Shown here piece after piece: positions 7,966 through 16,919 of a stretch of DNA of 64,000 bases. The stretch is from Hyphococcus aureus (lineage in GTDB: Bacteria; Pseudomonadota; Alphaproteobacteria; Caulobacterales; Parvularculaceae): NCBI RefSeq assembly GCF_042643165.1, contig NZ_JBHRSH010000001.1, forward strand, positions 1,798,001-1,862,000. The letters run 5' to 3'. The notes below the pieces were generated by a model. It saw only the letters and a list, made by a program, of their open reading frames with translations, did not search any database and was not told the origin of the DNA. How positions within the stretch are numbered: the stretch's first letter is position 1; the number at the start of each line of letters is the position of its first letter. The position numbers were made by a program, and so were the translations under genes.

Positions 7966-8089
7966 CTTCCCCCGTTTACGGGGGAAGTGCCGAGCGGAGC
8001 GAGGCGATGGGGGCTGAGGCGGCAACAAAGCCCCCTCCGTCATCCCGAGCTGTCGCTCGGTCTGCCACCTCCCCCATAAATGGGGGAGG
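7966..8089. repeat. Composite of three short hairpins bordered by G/C-run palindromes
   Basis: Two outer palindromes, CTTCCCCC/GGGGGAAG around GTTTAC (7966-7987) and CCTCCCCC/GGGGGAGG around ATAAAT (8068-8089), flank a central CCGAGC/GCTCGG hairpin (8045-8060). The words GCCGAGCGGAGCGAGGC and GTCGCTCGGTCTGCCA are typical of interspersed repeats in alphaproteobacteria. It lies between the PIN gene and the 3' end of parE, with no coding content of its own. Confidence 0.7.
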
Positions 8090-8121
8090 AGAGGTGTTGC
8101 GCTGATAAAGGAAGGAGGCGC

Positions 8122-10110
8122 CTAAATATCCAGCTCGTCCCGCACAAAGGCGGCGTTTTCCTGAATGAACTGGAAGCGCGCTTCGGGTTTCTTGCCCATC
8201 AACCGATTGACGAGATCGCTGCTTGCTTCTTCGCTGTCCTCGGCGATGACGATGCGCGCGAGGGTGCGGGTCTCCGGGTTCATGGTGGTCTCTTTAAGCT
8301 GCGCGGCCATCATTTCGCCGAGACCTTTAAAGCGGCCCACCTCCACCTTCTGGTTCGCCTTGAACTCGGTTTTGAGGAGCTTCTCGCGCTCTTCCTCAGT
8401 CATGGCGTATACGGACTTTCCTCCGGCGGAGAGGCGGAACAGCGGCGGTTGCGCCATGTAAAGGCGGCCCGCGCGAATGAGCTCCGGCATTTCCTGATGG
8501 AAGAAGGTGATGAGAAGCGCCGCGATATGAGCGCCGTCCACATCGGCGTCGGTCATGATGATGACTTTTTCATAGCGCAGATTATCGAGGTCGAATTTCG
8601 CGCCGAGCCCGGCGCCAAGCGCCTGCACCATGTCGGCGATTTCCTGGTTCGCCATGATCTTGTCGCGCGACGCCGAGGCGACATTGAGAATTTTACCACG
8701 CAGGGGAAGGATCGCCTGTGTCGCGCGGTTGCGCGCCTGTTTCGCCGAGCCGCCGGCCGAGTCGCCCTCGACCAGAAAAATCTCCGTGCCCGACCGATTG
8801 GCGGAAGAACAATCGGCGAGCTTGCCGGGTAGGCGGAGCTTGCGCGTGGCGTTGGCGCGGCTGACTTCTTTTTCCTTGCGGCGGCGCATGCGTTCATCGG
8901 CGCGGTCCGCGACCCAGTCCACAAGCGCGCCCGCCTGTTTCGGGTTCGACGCGAGCCAGTGGTCAAAGGCCGGGCGCACGGTGTTTTCAACGATGCGCTG
9001 GGCCTCGGCCGTGGCGAGCTTGTCCTTGGTCTGGCCCTGAAATTCCGGGTTGCGCACAAAGACCGAGAGGAGGGCGCCCGCCGTGCCGAGCACGTCTTCG
9101 GCGGTGATGTTGGACGCGCGTTTCACGCCGGCGAGTTCCGCGTAGCCTTTGAGCCCCTTGGTCAGCGCAGCGCGAAGCCCCGCTTCATGGGTGCCGCCTT
9201 CGGGCGTCGGCACGGTGTTGCAATAGGAATGAACAAAGCCATCGGCCTCGCCGAAACCGGCTGCGCCCCAGATGACGGCCCATTCCACATTGCCGTGGCC
9301 GCCATCGTCTTTTTTCTCGACCCGGCCGGAGAAGATGTCCTCGGTGACGGTCGGCTTCGATCCAGCGAGGCTTTTCAGATAGTCCGTAAGCCCCCTTTCG
9401 AAATGAAAAACAGCTTCGGCCGGCGTGTCATCCTTGATCAGGGCGGGTGCGCATTTCCAGCGGATTTCGACGCCGCCGAAGAGATAGGCTTTCGAGCGCG
9501 CCATCTTGAACAGGCGCGCCGGTTTGAACTTCGCGGCTGGCCCGAAAATTTTCGGGTCCGGATGGAACATGATCATGGTGCCGCGCTTGTTGGGCGCGGG
9601 GCCGACTTTTTCGAGCTTGGAGCGCGGATGGCCCTCGGCGTAGGACTGGCGGAACATGGTGCGCGCGCGGCAGACTTCGACGATCAGATCATCGGAAAGG
9701 GCGTTGACCACCGAAACGCCGACGCCGTGCAGACCGCCCGAGGTGACATAGGCCTTGCCCTCGAACTTCCCGCCCGAATGCAGCGTCGTCATGATGACTT
9801 CGAGCGCCGACTTGTTCTTGAATTTCGGGTGCGGGTCCACGGGGATGCCGCGGCCATTATCCGCAACGGAAAGATAGCCGTCCTCATGCAGCTCCACCTC
9901 GATGCGTGTCGCGTGCCCGGCGACCGCTTCGTCCATGGAATTGTCGAGGACTTCAGCGAAGAGATGATGCAGCGCCTTTTCGTCGGTGCCGCCAATATAC
10001 ATCCCCGGGCGTTTGCGCACCGGCTCCAGCCCCTCAAGGACTTCGATGTCCTTGGCGGAATAATCGCCGAACAGGTCGGAATCTTGCTTCTTGGCGGCGC
10101 GTTTTGCCAT
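8122..10110 (-). CDS. parE: DNA topoisomerase IV subunit B
   Basis: A 662-residue ATPase subunit of topoisomerase IV, which decatenates daughter chromosomes together with ParC (not in the window). The GHKL ATPase shows EVLDNSMDEA, DNGRGIPVD and GGLHGVGVSVVNALS. The Toprim part shows FLVEGDSAGGSAKQARNR and MTDADVDGAHIA. The stretch PLRGKILNVASASRDKI is characteristic of ParE rather than GyrB, and the length of about 660 residues also fits ParE. It is complete and intact. A shadow ORF of over 470 codons on the other strand is not a gene. Confidence 0.95.
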   Translation of the reverse strand: MAKRAAKKQDSDLFGDYSAKDIEVLEGLEPVRKRPGMYIGGTDEKALHHLFAEVLDNSMDEAVAGHATRIEVELHEDGYLSVADNGRGIPVDPHPKFKNKSALEVIMTTLHSGGKFEGKAYVTSGGLHGVGVSVVNALSDDLIVEVCRARTMFRQSYAEGHPRSKLEKVGPAPNKRGTMIMFHPDPKIFGPAAKFKPARLFKMARSKAYLFGGVEIRWKCAPALIKDDTPAEAVFHFERGLTDYLKSLAGSKPTVTEDIFSGRVEKKDDGGHGNVEWAVIWGAAGFGEADGFVHSYCNTVPTPEGGTHEAGLRAALTKGLKGYAELAGVKRASNITAEDVLGTAGALLSVFVRNPEFQGQTKDKLATAEAQRIVENTVRPAFDHWLASNPKQAGALVDWVADRADERMRRRKEKEVSRANATRKLRLPGKLADCSSANRSGTEIFLVEGDSAGGSAKQARNRATQAILPLRGKILNVASASRDKIMANQEIADMVQALGAGLGAKFDLDNLRYEKVIIMTDADVDGAHIAALLITFFHQEMPELIRAGRLYMAQPPLFRLSAGGKSVYAMTEEEREKLLKTEFKANQKVEVGRFKGLGEMMAAQLKETTMNPETRTLARIVIAEDSEEASSDLVNRLMGKKPEARFQFIQENAAFVRDELDI

Positions 10111-10194
10111 GGGAACTCGCTACTTCTCGGGCGCGGTGGAAAGTCCGCACGATCTAGCCCGGTTCTGGCCGCCGCGCAAAGTGCTGGGGAAAAG

Positions 10195-10989
10195 TCAGTC
10201 CCGCTTGGCGCCGCCGCGGCCCGCGCCGCCGGTGAAGGCGGCTGCGCCGGATGCGGTTTCGCCGGAGGCGATGGTTTGAAGACCGCGGCGCATTTCATTG
10301 CGCATGGCGTCTTCTTCGGGAAGATCCCATTGCTCAAACGCAGATTGGCGATCATTGCGCAGGCATTTCTGGGGTAGGGCGGCGATTTCCCCGGCGAGCG
10401 TTCTGGCTGCCGCGAGGGCGCCGCCTTTCGGCGCCATGCGATTGGCAAGTCCGATATCGAAAGCTTCCTGCGCTGAGACGGGGCGTCCTGTGAGAATCAG
10501 ATCCATGGCCCGTGAATGGCCGATAAGACGCGGCAGGCGCACCGTGCCGAGATCAATCAGGGGCACGCCAAAGCGGCGGCAGAAAACGCCAAACACGCAT
10601 CCTTCTGCGGCAACCCGAAGATCGCACCAGAGCGCAAGTTCAATCCCACCTGCAACGGCGTAGCCTTCGACCGCCGCGATGACCGGCTTTGTAAAACGCA
10701 ACCGCGTCGGCCCCATCGGGGCGAGTGTGTTCATCGCCGCCTTGTCGGTGGAGAGGTCGCGCTGGTCTCCGGACGCGAGCGCTTTGAGATCGGCGCCGGC
10801 GCAAAAGTTGCCTCCCGCGCCGGTCAGGATCGCGACGGAAAGATTTTTATTGGCGTCGAACTCTTTGAATGTTTCGAAAAGATCCTTCGCGGTCGCGCTG
10901 TCGACGGCGTTGCGCCGATCGGGCCGGTTGATCGTGACGATCAACACCGGCCCGTCAGTCTCGGTGAGGATAGAGGGCTCTCCGCTCAT
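10195..10989 (-). CDS. Crotonase (enoyl-CoA hydratase/isomerase) family protein
   Basis: A 264-residue crotonase-fold acyl-CoA enzyme, started at MSGEPSILTETDG; an in-frame codon at 11031 would add 14 residues without homologous character. The oxyanion-hole segments are NFCAGADLKAL and AVEGYAVAGGIELALWCD. The first catalytic glutamate of enoyl-CoA hydratase is kept in GGIEL, but the second (normally FGQPE) is replaced in FGVPLIDLG, so ordinary hydratase chemistry is doubtful and an isomerase, hydrolase or other crotonase activity is possible. It follows parE divergently from nothing obvious and has no pathway neighbours. Confidence 0.82.
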   Translation of the reverse strand: MSGEPSILTETDGPVLIVTINRPDRRNAVDSATAKDLFETFKEFDANKNLSVAILTGAGGNFCAGADLKALASGDQRDLSTDKAAMNTLAPMGPTRLRFTKPVIAAVEGYAVAGGIELALWCDLRVAAEGCVFGVFCRRFGVPLIDLGTVRLPRLIGHSRAMDLILTGRPVSAQEAFDIGLANRMAPKGGALAAARTLAGEIAALPQKCLRNDRQSAFEQWDLPEEDAMRNEMRRGLQTIASGETASGAAAFTGGAGRGGAKRD

Positions 10990-11044
10990 GGGTGCTATGG
11001 TCGGACGAGGAGTCCTTACACGCAAGAGCAAACCGCAGTTCGCG

Positions 11045-11479
11045 TCAGCCGATCCAGCCGCGGCTCGCGCCGGTCATGGAGAGCCACAGCATCGCGGCGC
11101 CGAGAATGACAATAACCACCGGAAAAACAGCGGCGGAAGCGCCAAGCGTTGCGATGGCGTTCATGCCGAAAAGAACGAAACCCATCTGGACGATTACAGC
11201 GAGGAGCGAAACGCCCAGAAGCGGCGTTGCAAGCTTGTTGTGCAAGACCAGAAGGATTGCGCCTGCCAGCGCGGCGAAAACCGCAATGGCGTAAGCGCCC
11301 ACAACCCAGCCTGGCCGCGTCTCATAAAGCGCGCGCTGCGCCTCCGGCATACCGGCAAGCGTTTCCTCGCTCATGGTAACATCGCCGATATAGGCGCCGA
11401 CGCCAGCGAGTGACCACAAAACTGCGGCGCCCACGGCTATTTTGAACCACAAGGGCCATGTCGTTTTTGTTGCAGACAT
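11045..11479 (-). CDS. Four-segment integral membrane protein
   Basis: A 144-residue membrane protein starting MSATKTTWPLWFK, with GGGAG upstream of the ATG. Four hydrophobic segments are visible: about 12-32, 62-80, 85-106 and 111-133. It is the last gene of an apparent operon with an ArsR regulator, an SRPBCC protein and a DUF4287/DUF5655 protein. Small membrane proteins of this size and position are common in such operons, but I cannot assign a transport or enzymatic role. Confidence 0.7.
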   Translation of the reverse strand: MSATKTTWPLWFKIAVGAAVLWSLAGVGAYIGDVTMSEETLAGMPEAQRALYETRPGWVVGAYAIAVFAALAGAILLVLHNKLATPLLGVSLLAVIVQMGFVLFGMNAIATLGASAAVFPVVIVILGAAMLWLSMTGASRGWIG

Positions 11480-11501
11480 ACATAATCTCCCATTTGTATT
11501 T

Positions 11502-12071
11502 TTACGCTTGTGAATACGCTTTTTTGAGCCAGGCTTTGACGTCCTTGTCGACGTCGCCGGGTTTTTCGAGCTTGACGCGATGAGAGACCATGGCGTTGAA
11601 GCTCCCCGATTTTTCAAGACGGTCCTTGGCCGGTTCGTCTTTGAAATTGATACCGAGATCGACGCGGGTTTTGGTCGATGGCTGGATAAGCGCAAACTGT
11701 TTATTGCGGCGAAGGCTGACATAGGTTTTCTTGGGGGCGATCTCGACATCTTTTCCGAAAGATGAAACGCACTTGATGAGTGCGTCATAAATCGGTTTTA
11801 GATCCGCTTTGGCGCCTGCATATTGCGCATCGACAAGTGCGCCATCACCGCCTTCGGCGCTGCCTGCGTCGCTCTTCAGAAATTTATGCGCGACGAGATT
11901 AGCAAAGCCATGGGTGAGGCCGTACTCTGCTTTCAGATGCTTGACGATCTGGCCATGTTTTTCCTCTCCTGATTTTTTGGCGACTGCGATCCATTGATCC
12001 AGCGTTTTGCCGGTCTTCTCTTTCATATTGGCGATCATGGCGTTCGCCATTTCTTCCGGTGATTTGGCCAT
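11502..12071 (-). CDS. DUF4287 and DUF5655 domain protein
   Basis: A 189-residue protein with an N-terminal DUF4287 domain (about 2-65, with ANAMIANMKEKTGKTLDQW) and a C-terminal DUF5655 domain (about 80-185, with YVSLRRNKQFALIQPSTKTRVDLG split over two strands). DUF5655 proteins are believed to be small ligand- or nucleic-acid-associated domains, but no activity is established. The start has a strong GGGAGAGAAG ribosome-binding site and lies 12 bp after the SRPBCC gene, so the two are cotranscribed. The neighbouring ArsR regulator probably controls it. Confidence 0.8.
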   Translation of the reverse strand: MAKSPEEMANAMIANMKEKTGKTLDQWIAVAKKSGEEKHGQIVKHLKAEYGLTHGFANLVAHKFLKSDAGSAEGGDGALVDAQYAGAKADLKPIYDALIKCVSSFGKDVEIAPKKTYVSLRRNKQFALIQPSTKTRVDLGINFKDEPAKDRLEKSGSFNAMVSHRVKLEKPGDVDKDVKAWLKKAYSQA

Positions 12072-12083
12072 GTCTTCTCTCCC

Positions 12084-12614
12084 TTAATCTAGCGGCCAGT
12101 TTTCCGCGCGCATAGGCTTCGGCGTCATCGGCGCCATCAGTCCGTAAAGCGCGTTCATCATGCGTGCGCCAAAGGTGACCTTGCCTGTTTCCACATAAGC
12201 CTTGAAATTTTCGACAATGAATTTGGCGCCCTTGTCCATGGATTTTTCGCTCCTGGAGCCGGCGACGATATGTTCGGTGACAAGGGAGAACTCCGTGCCG
12301 CCATCGACTTCTTTCAGAAGATAAGTGACCGTGGACGCCGGGTCAGGCAGGGAGGTGAGCTGGAAACTCGTGACCAGTTTGTTTGGCGGGTCCATCTCGA
12401 TGATGTCGCCGATGACCGCCACGACTTTGTCGTCATTGGACGCCATGCGGTACCGGGCGCCTTTAGCCATCCCAGCTTTCGTATCCCAGCGCGCATTCCA
12501 GAAAAACGGCCGCGGCGATTTTGTATTGACGAGTTCCGACCAGACCGTTTCGATCGGCGCCTCGATCACAACGCGGTAGAACTGTTTATCGATATATCTT
12601 TTATTGCCGTTCAT
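12084..12614 (-). CDS. SRPBCC (AHSA1-like) domain protein
   Basis: A 176-residue protein of the START/Bet v 1 superfamily, most like the AHSA1 branch. It begins with FYRVVIEAPIETVWSELVN and includes a conserved beta-strand with EMDPPNKLVTSFQLT. These proteins form a deep hydrophobic pocket, and the ligand is unknown. Its ATG overlaps the stop of the ArsR-type regulator (ATGA), a very common regulator-partner pair in bacteria. The C-terminal tail after about residue 150 is longer than the minimal domain. Confidence 0.82.
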   Translation of the reverse strand: MNGNKRYIDKQFYRVVIEAPIETVWSELVNTKSPRPFFWNARWDTKAGMAKGARYRMASNDDKVVAVIGDIIEMDPPNKLVTSFQLTSLPDPASTVTYLLKEVDGGTEFSLVTEHIVAGSRSEKSMDKGAKFIVENFKAYVETGKVTFGARMMNALYGLMAPMTPKPMRAENWPLD

Positions 12615-12979
12615 TTGCCGGTCCCCTTTTTCTTGTTCGCCGTTTCGGTTTCATGTCGCGCCTCGGCGAGATATTTGAGCCGGGTGACCTGTCCCGCCCA
12701 ATAGGCGCTGTACTGTGTCGTCCAGCGTTCATGGATCATCTGGATCGGCGCCGCGTTGAAATAGAGTTTGCGCGTGCGGCCGTCTTTTTCCGAGATGATG
12801 AGGTTCGCATCTTCGAGCACGTTTAGATGCTTCATCACCGCGATGCGGCTGACATCGAATTCGCTGGCGAGCGCGCCAACGCCAATTCCCGGTTCTTCTT
12901 TGACGATGTCGAGCATGCGCCTTCGGCTTTCATGGGCGAGCGCCTGAAAAACGGCGTCCATATCTTTGGTGTTTATCAT
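12611..12979 (-). CDS. ArsR-family winged-helix transcription regulator
   Basis: A 122-residue ArsR/HTH_20 repressor. The start MINTKDMDAVFQALAHESRRR is preferred over an in-frame codon at 13018 because the extra residues would read through the operator. The recognition region is VGALASEFDVSRIAVMKHLNVLEDANLI. There is no metal-binding Cys motif, so this is the group of ArsR proteins that pair with SRPBCC partners, not a metal sensor. A palindrome at 12979-13000 overlaps the start codon and is the likely autoregulatory site. The regulator and the three genes after it are spaced like one operon. Confidence 0.87.
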   Translation of the reverse strand: MINTKDMDAVFQALAHESRRRMLDIVKEEPGIGVGALASEFDVSRIAVMKHLNVLEDANLIISEKDGRTRKLYFNAAPIQMIHERWTTQYSAYWAGQVTRLKYLAEARHETETANKKKGTGK

Positions 12980-13000
12980 ATGTAACGTATTGGTTACATA
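12979..13000. promoter_or_regulatory. Palindromic operator of the ArsR-type regulator
   Basis: Half-sites TATGTAAC (12979-12986) and GTTACATA (12993-13000) form a perfect inverted repeat around a 6-bp spacer. The site covers the first base of the regulator's ATG and lies before the four-gene operon. Size and symmetry fit an ArsR dimer. Binding is inferred. Confidence 0.65.
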
Positions 13001-13093
13001 AAAAATGACTTCCGTCAAGCCGGCCCGCCCGGCATTCGCATCGTCCCGTTTTGCGTTGACATATTAAGGGGTTGCGGCCAGCGTCCGACCGCG

Positions 13094-14182
13094 ATGTTTG
13101 ACCTTGCGGACATACTGGAAACGGCGTTGCGGGGGGCGGGCGCCGGCACCTCTTTCCTGCTCGCTTTTGTATTTGCCTTGAGGGGCGGAGAGGGCGCGCA
13201 GGTTCGCCGTCTTGGCGCGCTGTTTATCTTTTCAACCGGTGTTTATGTTCTCCTTTCGGGAGAAGCTTCGCGCGCGCTGTTCGGGCCGGCGCTTATTCCG
13301 GTTTCGTTTATTGCGATCTACGGCACGATTTTTTTCTGGTGGTTCGCCGCAGCGCTGTTCGACGATGATTTTCGCTGGCGCTGGTGGCGGATCGCTCCGG
13401 CGGTGATGATCCCGTTCTTGCATATCGGCCATATTGTTGCGCCGCCGGGCGTGCTCGAGAAAGCGCTCTGGTACAGTCATATCGGCCTCAATGCGCTCAT
13501 TTTTCTGGATGCGCTGCGTCTCGCGCTTGTTGACGCCGCCGATGATCTTGTCACGCCGCGCCGTCGCTTCCGTTTTGCAATCGCCGTGACCGTGGGCGTC
13601 TTCGGGCTGCTCATCGCCAGCGCCGAAACCATCGAGCGCAATTATTTGTTGCCCGACACGCTGCGCATGCTGCATGCGATTGCAATCTGTGTCCTCAACC
13701 TGATTTTCGGCGCATGGCTTCTGCGTCCGCGTGCCGCTCTTTTCGCAGACCCTCCAGCAGCGCTGGCGGGAGAAACAGGCTGGGCGGCGCAAACGACGAG
13801 CGTGCCCGCCGCGGACCAGCCAGCCTATGACCGGCTATTGGCGTTAATGGACGACGGCGTCTATCGCGAGGAGGGGCTGACTGTGGCGGGGTTGGCTGAA
13901 AAAGTCGGTGTCCCCGAGCACCAACTCAGAAAGCTGATCAACGGCGCCCTTGGCTTCCGGAACTTCTCTTCATTTCTCAACGCCCGCCGCATTGAGGACG
14001 CCAAGGCGCAGCTTGCTGATGGCGAAAACGCCAGAAAACAGATCCTGCAGATCGCGCTTGATCTCGGCTACGGCTCCATCGCGCCCTTTAACCGCGCTTT
14101 CAAACAGGCGACCGGTCAGACGCCGACGGAATATCGCAAATCGGCGCTTGGAAGCGCGCTGGTCAGTTCCGAAAATTCCTGA
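13094..14182 (+). CDS. AraC-family regulator with an N-terminal membrane domain
   Basis: A 362-residue protein. About six to seven hydrophobic segments occupy residues 15-220, and a C-terminal AraC DNA-binding domain occupies about 250-350 (EEGLTVAGLAEKVGVPEHQ, then ILQIALDLGYGSIAPFNRAF and GQTPTEYR). Membrane-embedded AraC regulators of this kind are frequent in alphaproteobacteria, and the signal they sense is generally unknown. The next gene, a fatty acid hydroxylase-like enzyme, starts 20 bp later on the same strand and is the obvious candidate target or partner. Confidence 0.85.
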   Translation: MFDLADILETALRGAGAGTSFLLAFVFALRGGEGAQVRRLGALFIFSTGVYVLLSGEASRALFGPALIPVSFIAIYGTIFFWWFAAALFDDDFRWRWWRIAPAVMIPFLHIGHIVAPPGVLEKALWYSHIGLNALIFLDALRLALVDAADDLVTPRRRFRFAIAVTVGVFGLLIASAETIERNYLLPDTLRMLHAIAICVLNLIFGAWLLRPRAALFADPPAALAGETGWAAQTTSVPAADQPAYDRLLALMDDGVYREEGLTVAGLAEKVGVPEHQLRKLINGALGFRNFSSFLNARRIEDAKAQLADGENARKQILQIALDLGYGSIAPFNRAFKQATGQTPTEYRKSALGSALVSSENS

Positions 14183-14201
14183 TCATTTTTGAAAAAGCCG
14201 C

Positions 14202-15161
14202 ATGTTTTCTGGATTTGCGGAGAGGTTTGGCGCGTCTTTCGCCATCTTTCGTCCATCGCAAATCATGGAGAAAGACGTGGAAGACCAAGCCAGCCTGATC
14301 GCCGCCGCCGACCCGATGACCGCCGCTATAGGCATTTTTCTGCATATCCTGCCTAATGATTTCGCCCGTTATCTGTTGGGGGCGGGCGGCGTTTTTCTGA
14401 TGGTGAATGTGCTCTTCGCCAGCCGGTTGGCGGGCCGCAAGATCAGGCCTTCCTCGCCGAAGCCCGGGCAGATGCGGCGGGAGTTCGCGATCTCCATGCG
14501 CACGACGCTGATCTTCACGCTGTCTGGCGTCGCCTCCGTCATGGCGGCCAGAGCCGGTTGGCTCGATACTTATTATGTCATTGCAGAGCGCGGCTGGGGG
14601 TATTTTGCGTTTACGCTGGTCATGCTGATCGTCGCTCACGACGCCTGGTTCTACTGGACGCACAGGCTCATCCACCATCCGCGGCTTTTCCGCCGCGTTC
14701 ACCGCACGCATCACAAGTCGCATAACCCGTCACCCTGGACAGCTTATTCCTTTGACATGGCGGAAGCTGCGATCAACGCCGCCTATTTGCCGCTGATCCT
14801 GTTTCTCATGCCGACCTCTGTGCAGGCGATCATCCTGTTTCTTGTGCATATGATCCTGCGCAACGCCATTGGCCATTGCGGTTATGAGTTGTTCCCGAGC
14901 CGCCGCGATGGACGGCCTCTTTTCGACTGGATGACGAGCGTTACTCACCACGACTTGCACCATGCACAGGCCGGCTGGAATTACGGTCTCTATTTCACCT
15001 GGTGGGACCGCCTCATGGGCACTGAGCACCCGCTTTATCATGAGAAATTTGCGGCGGCTGTGCGCAAACCCCTCGACGGTTCAGCGGTCGCGGCGCTCAG
15101 CAGGCAAGCGGCAAAATCTGCGCATAAAAAACGGGGTCCCTCTCGGGACCCCGCATATTGA
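14202..15161 (+). CDS. Sterol desaturase / fatty acid hydroxylase family protein
   Basis: A 319-residue membrane-bound di-iron enzyme. The histidine clusters are HDAWFYWTHRLIHH, RRVHRTHHKSHN, and THHDLHHAQ. Several transmembrane segments lie in the N-terminal half. The start is uncertain: 14202 is used here, but ATG at 14265 (MEKDVEDQ) is also possible, and neither has a strong ribosome-binding site. The family hydroxylates or desaturates lipids such as fatty acids, sterols or carotenoids; the substrate is not visible. The last 25 codons include the hairpin that terminates glnA on the other strand. Confidence 0.85.
   Translation: MFSGFAERFGASFAIFRPSQIMEKDVEDQASLIAAADPMTAAIGIFLHILPNDFARYLLGAGGVFLMVNVLFASRLAGRKIRPSSPKPGQMRREFAISMRTTLIFTLSGVASVMAARAGWLDTYYVIAERGWGYFAFTLVMLIVAHDAWFYWTHRLIHHPRLFRRVHRTHHKSHNPSPWTAYSFDMAEAAINAAYLPLILFLMPTSVQAIILFLVHMILRNAIGHCGYELFPSRRDGRPLFDWMTSVTHHDLHHAQAGWNYGLYFTWWDRLMGTEHPLYHEKFAAAVRKPLDGSAVAALSRQAAKSAHKKRGPSRDPAY
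15126..15152 (-). terminator. Rho-independent terminator of glnA
   Basis: Read on the minus strand, GGGGTCCC pairs with GGGACCCC around a 4-base loop, followed by a run of T (A at 15126-15131 on the plus strand). It lies 27 bp after the glnA stop and overlaps the 3' coding end of the convergent hydroxylase gene. Confidence 0.85.
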
Positions 15162-15178
15162 CGTTTGTCTGATGAATA

Positions 15179-16591
15179 TCAGACGGAATAATACATGGAA
15201 AATTCGACCGGGTGCGGCGTCGTTTCGAAGCGAAGGACGTCTTCCATTTTGAGGTCGATATAAGCGTCGATTTGATCGTCGTTGAAGACGTTGCCTTTTT
15301 TCAGGAAGGCGCGGTCTTGGTCGAGCGCGTCAAGCGCTTCACGAAGAGAACCGCAGACCGTCGGAATGTCTTTCAGCTCTTCAGGCGGCAGATCGTAAAG
15401 ATCCTTGTCCATCGGGTCGCCCGGATGGATCTTGTTTTCGATGCCGTCAAGGCCCGCCATCAAGAGCGCGGAGAAGGCGAGATAGGGGTTCGCGCCCGGA
15501 TCGGGGAAGCGTGTTTCAAGACGCTTGCCTTTCGGCGAGGAAACCCAAGGGATACGGATGGAGGCTGAGCGGTTGCGCGCTGAATAAGCGAGCAGGACCG
15601 GCGCTTCATAGCCCGGCACCAGACGCTTGTAGGAATTGGTGAGCGGGTTGGTGAAGGCGTTAAGCGCCCGCGCGTGTTTGATGATGCCGCCAATGTAATA
15701 CAGGCAAGTATCGGACAGGTCCGCATATTTGTTGCCGGCGAAAGTCGGCTGCCCGCCTTTCCAGATCGACTGGTGGACGTGCATGCCGGAACCGTTATCG
15801 CCAAAGATCGGCTTCGGCATGAAGGTCGCGGTTTTGCCGTAACCTGCCGCAACCTGATGCACGATATATTTGTAGATTTGCAGCCGGTCGGCCATGACCG
15901 TCAGTGTCGAGAATTTCATCCCGAGTTCATGCTGCGACGGCGCGACTTCGTGGTGGTGCTTTTCAGGCTCCAGCCCCATTTCGCCCATCAGCGCCAGCAT
16001 TTCAGAACGCATGTCCTGACAGCTATCGATCGGCGGCACCGGGAAATAGCCGCCTTTGGGCCCCGGACGGTGGCCGAGATTGCCGCCTTCGAAATCGGTC
16101 GACGTATTGTAGGGGCCTTCGACGCTGTCCACGGCGTAGCCCATATTGTTTTGTTCGGTGGACCAGCGGACATCGTCAAAAACGAAGAACTCCGCTTCCG
16201 GACCGAAAAACGCCGTATCGCCGACGCCTGAAGATTTCAGGTATGCTTCAGCCGCTTTCGCCGTGGTGCGCGGATCGCGGTTATAAGGCTGGCCGGTTGA
16301 GGGTTCGAGAATATCGCAGGTGATCGACAAGGTCGGCTGCGCGAAGAATGGGTCCATCATGGCTGTCGCCGGATCCGGCATCAGGATCATGTCAGACTCA
16401 TTGATCGCCTTCCAGCCGGCGATGGATGAGCCATCGAACATGGTGCCTTCGGACATAAGGTCCGCATCGACGAGCGATTCGTCGAAGGTCACATGCTGCC
16501 ATTTGCCTTTGGGATCGGTGAAACGAAGGTCGACGAATTTGATTTTTTCGTCCTTGATGCGTCTAAGGACGGCTTCTGCGCTCATGGTCAT
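15179..16591 (-). CDS. glnA: Glutamine synthetase, type I
   Basis: A 470-residue dodecameric ligase that makes glutamine from glutamate, ammonia and ATP. Visible motifs are FDGSSIAGW near the N-terminus, FFGPEAEFFVFDD with metal-binding glutamates, GMHVHQSIW, and SASIRIP. The Tyr in KDLYDLPPEE is the adenylylation site of the GSI-beta class, so the enzyme should be controlled by GlnE/GlnB-type signalling. Unusually for many proteobacteria, no glnB precedes it: about 330 bases of non-coding DNA separate it from the next gene upstream. It has its own terminator, so it appears monocistronic. Confidence 0.95.
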   Translation of the reverse strand: MTMSAEAVLRRIKDEKIKFVDLRFTDPKGKWQHVTFDESLVDADLMSEGTMFDGSSIAGWKAINESDMILMPDPATAMMDPFFAQPTLSITCDILEPSTGQPYNRDPRTTAKAAEAYLKSSGVGDTAFFGPEAEFFVFDDVRWSTEQNNMGYAVDSVEGPYNTSTDFEGGNLGHRPGPKGGYFPVPPIDSCQDMRSEMLALMGEMGLEPEKHHHEVAPSQHELGMKFSTLTVMADRLQIYKYIVHQVAAGYGKTATFMPKPIFGDNGSGMHVHQSIWKGGQPTFAGNKYADLSDTCLYYIGGIIKHARALNAFTNPLTNSYKRLVPGYEAPVLLAYSARNRSASIRIPWVSSPKGKRLETRFPDPGANPYLAFSALLMAGLDGIENKIHPGDPMDKDLYDLPPEELKDIPTVCGSLREALDALDQDRAFLKKGNVFNDDQIDAYIDLKMEDVLRFETTPHPVEFSMYYSV

Positions 16592-16919
16592 TAAGCCCCT
16601 GTTTTGTTTTTTCCGCGACAGACTTCGGCCGGCGCAAAACCTTCACGCCGTCGTGTCGCCATAGTCTGCGTTAAGATTCGGAGGCTGTGCAAGAAAATAT
16701 TGCGGCGCAGCATCTAAAAAGGGCCCCAAATCGCAAAATGTTTCCCCAAAAACAAAAAATGGCAAAAAATGCTAATTTCTAAACATTTTAGGCTAAATGA
16801 GGCCGTGCTACGCCGGACGTCTTTGGTGCGGGCGCGTTATAAGGACCGTTGCGAAATATCTTAAGCTGGCCGGTGTCTTTGTGTGAAGCATTGGGCGAAA
16901 ACGAAGAGCGGGGAATGGT
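16592..16919. other. Non-coding upstream region of glnA and the divergent beta-barrel gene
   Basis: About 330 bases separate two divergent genes, so promoters for both must lie here. The half near 16720-16800 is AT-rich (A-runs and TAATTTCTAAACATTTTAGG). I could not place a convincing sigma-54 (-24/-12) element for glnA or any RNA gene. Confidence 0.5.

Noticed and set aside
7824..8105. 93-codon plus-strand ORF before parE
   Set aside because: Most of it is translated palindromic repeat; no conserved features despite a TATAAT just upstream.
8959..10377. 472-codon plus-strand ORF opposite parE
   Set aside because: It is antisense to a complete, well-conserved parE, has no family resemblance, and reflects the high-GC third-codon bias.
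16592..16919. Sigma-54 promoter for glnA
   Set aside because: No TGGCAC-N5-TTGC match with correct spacing on the minus strand.
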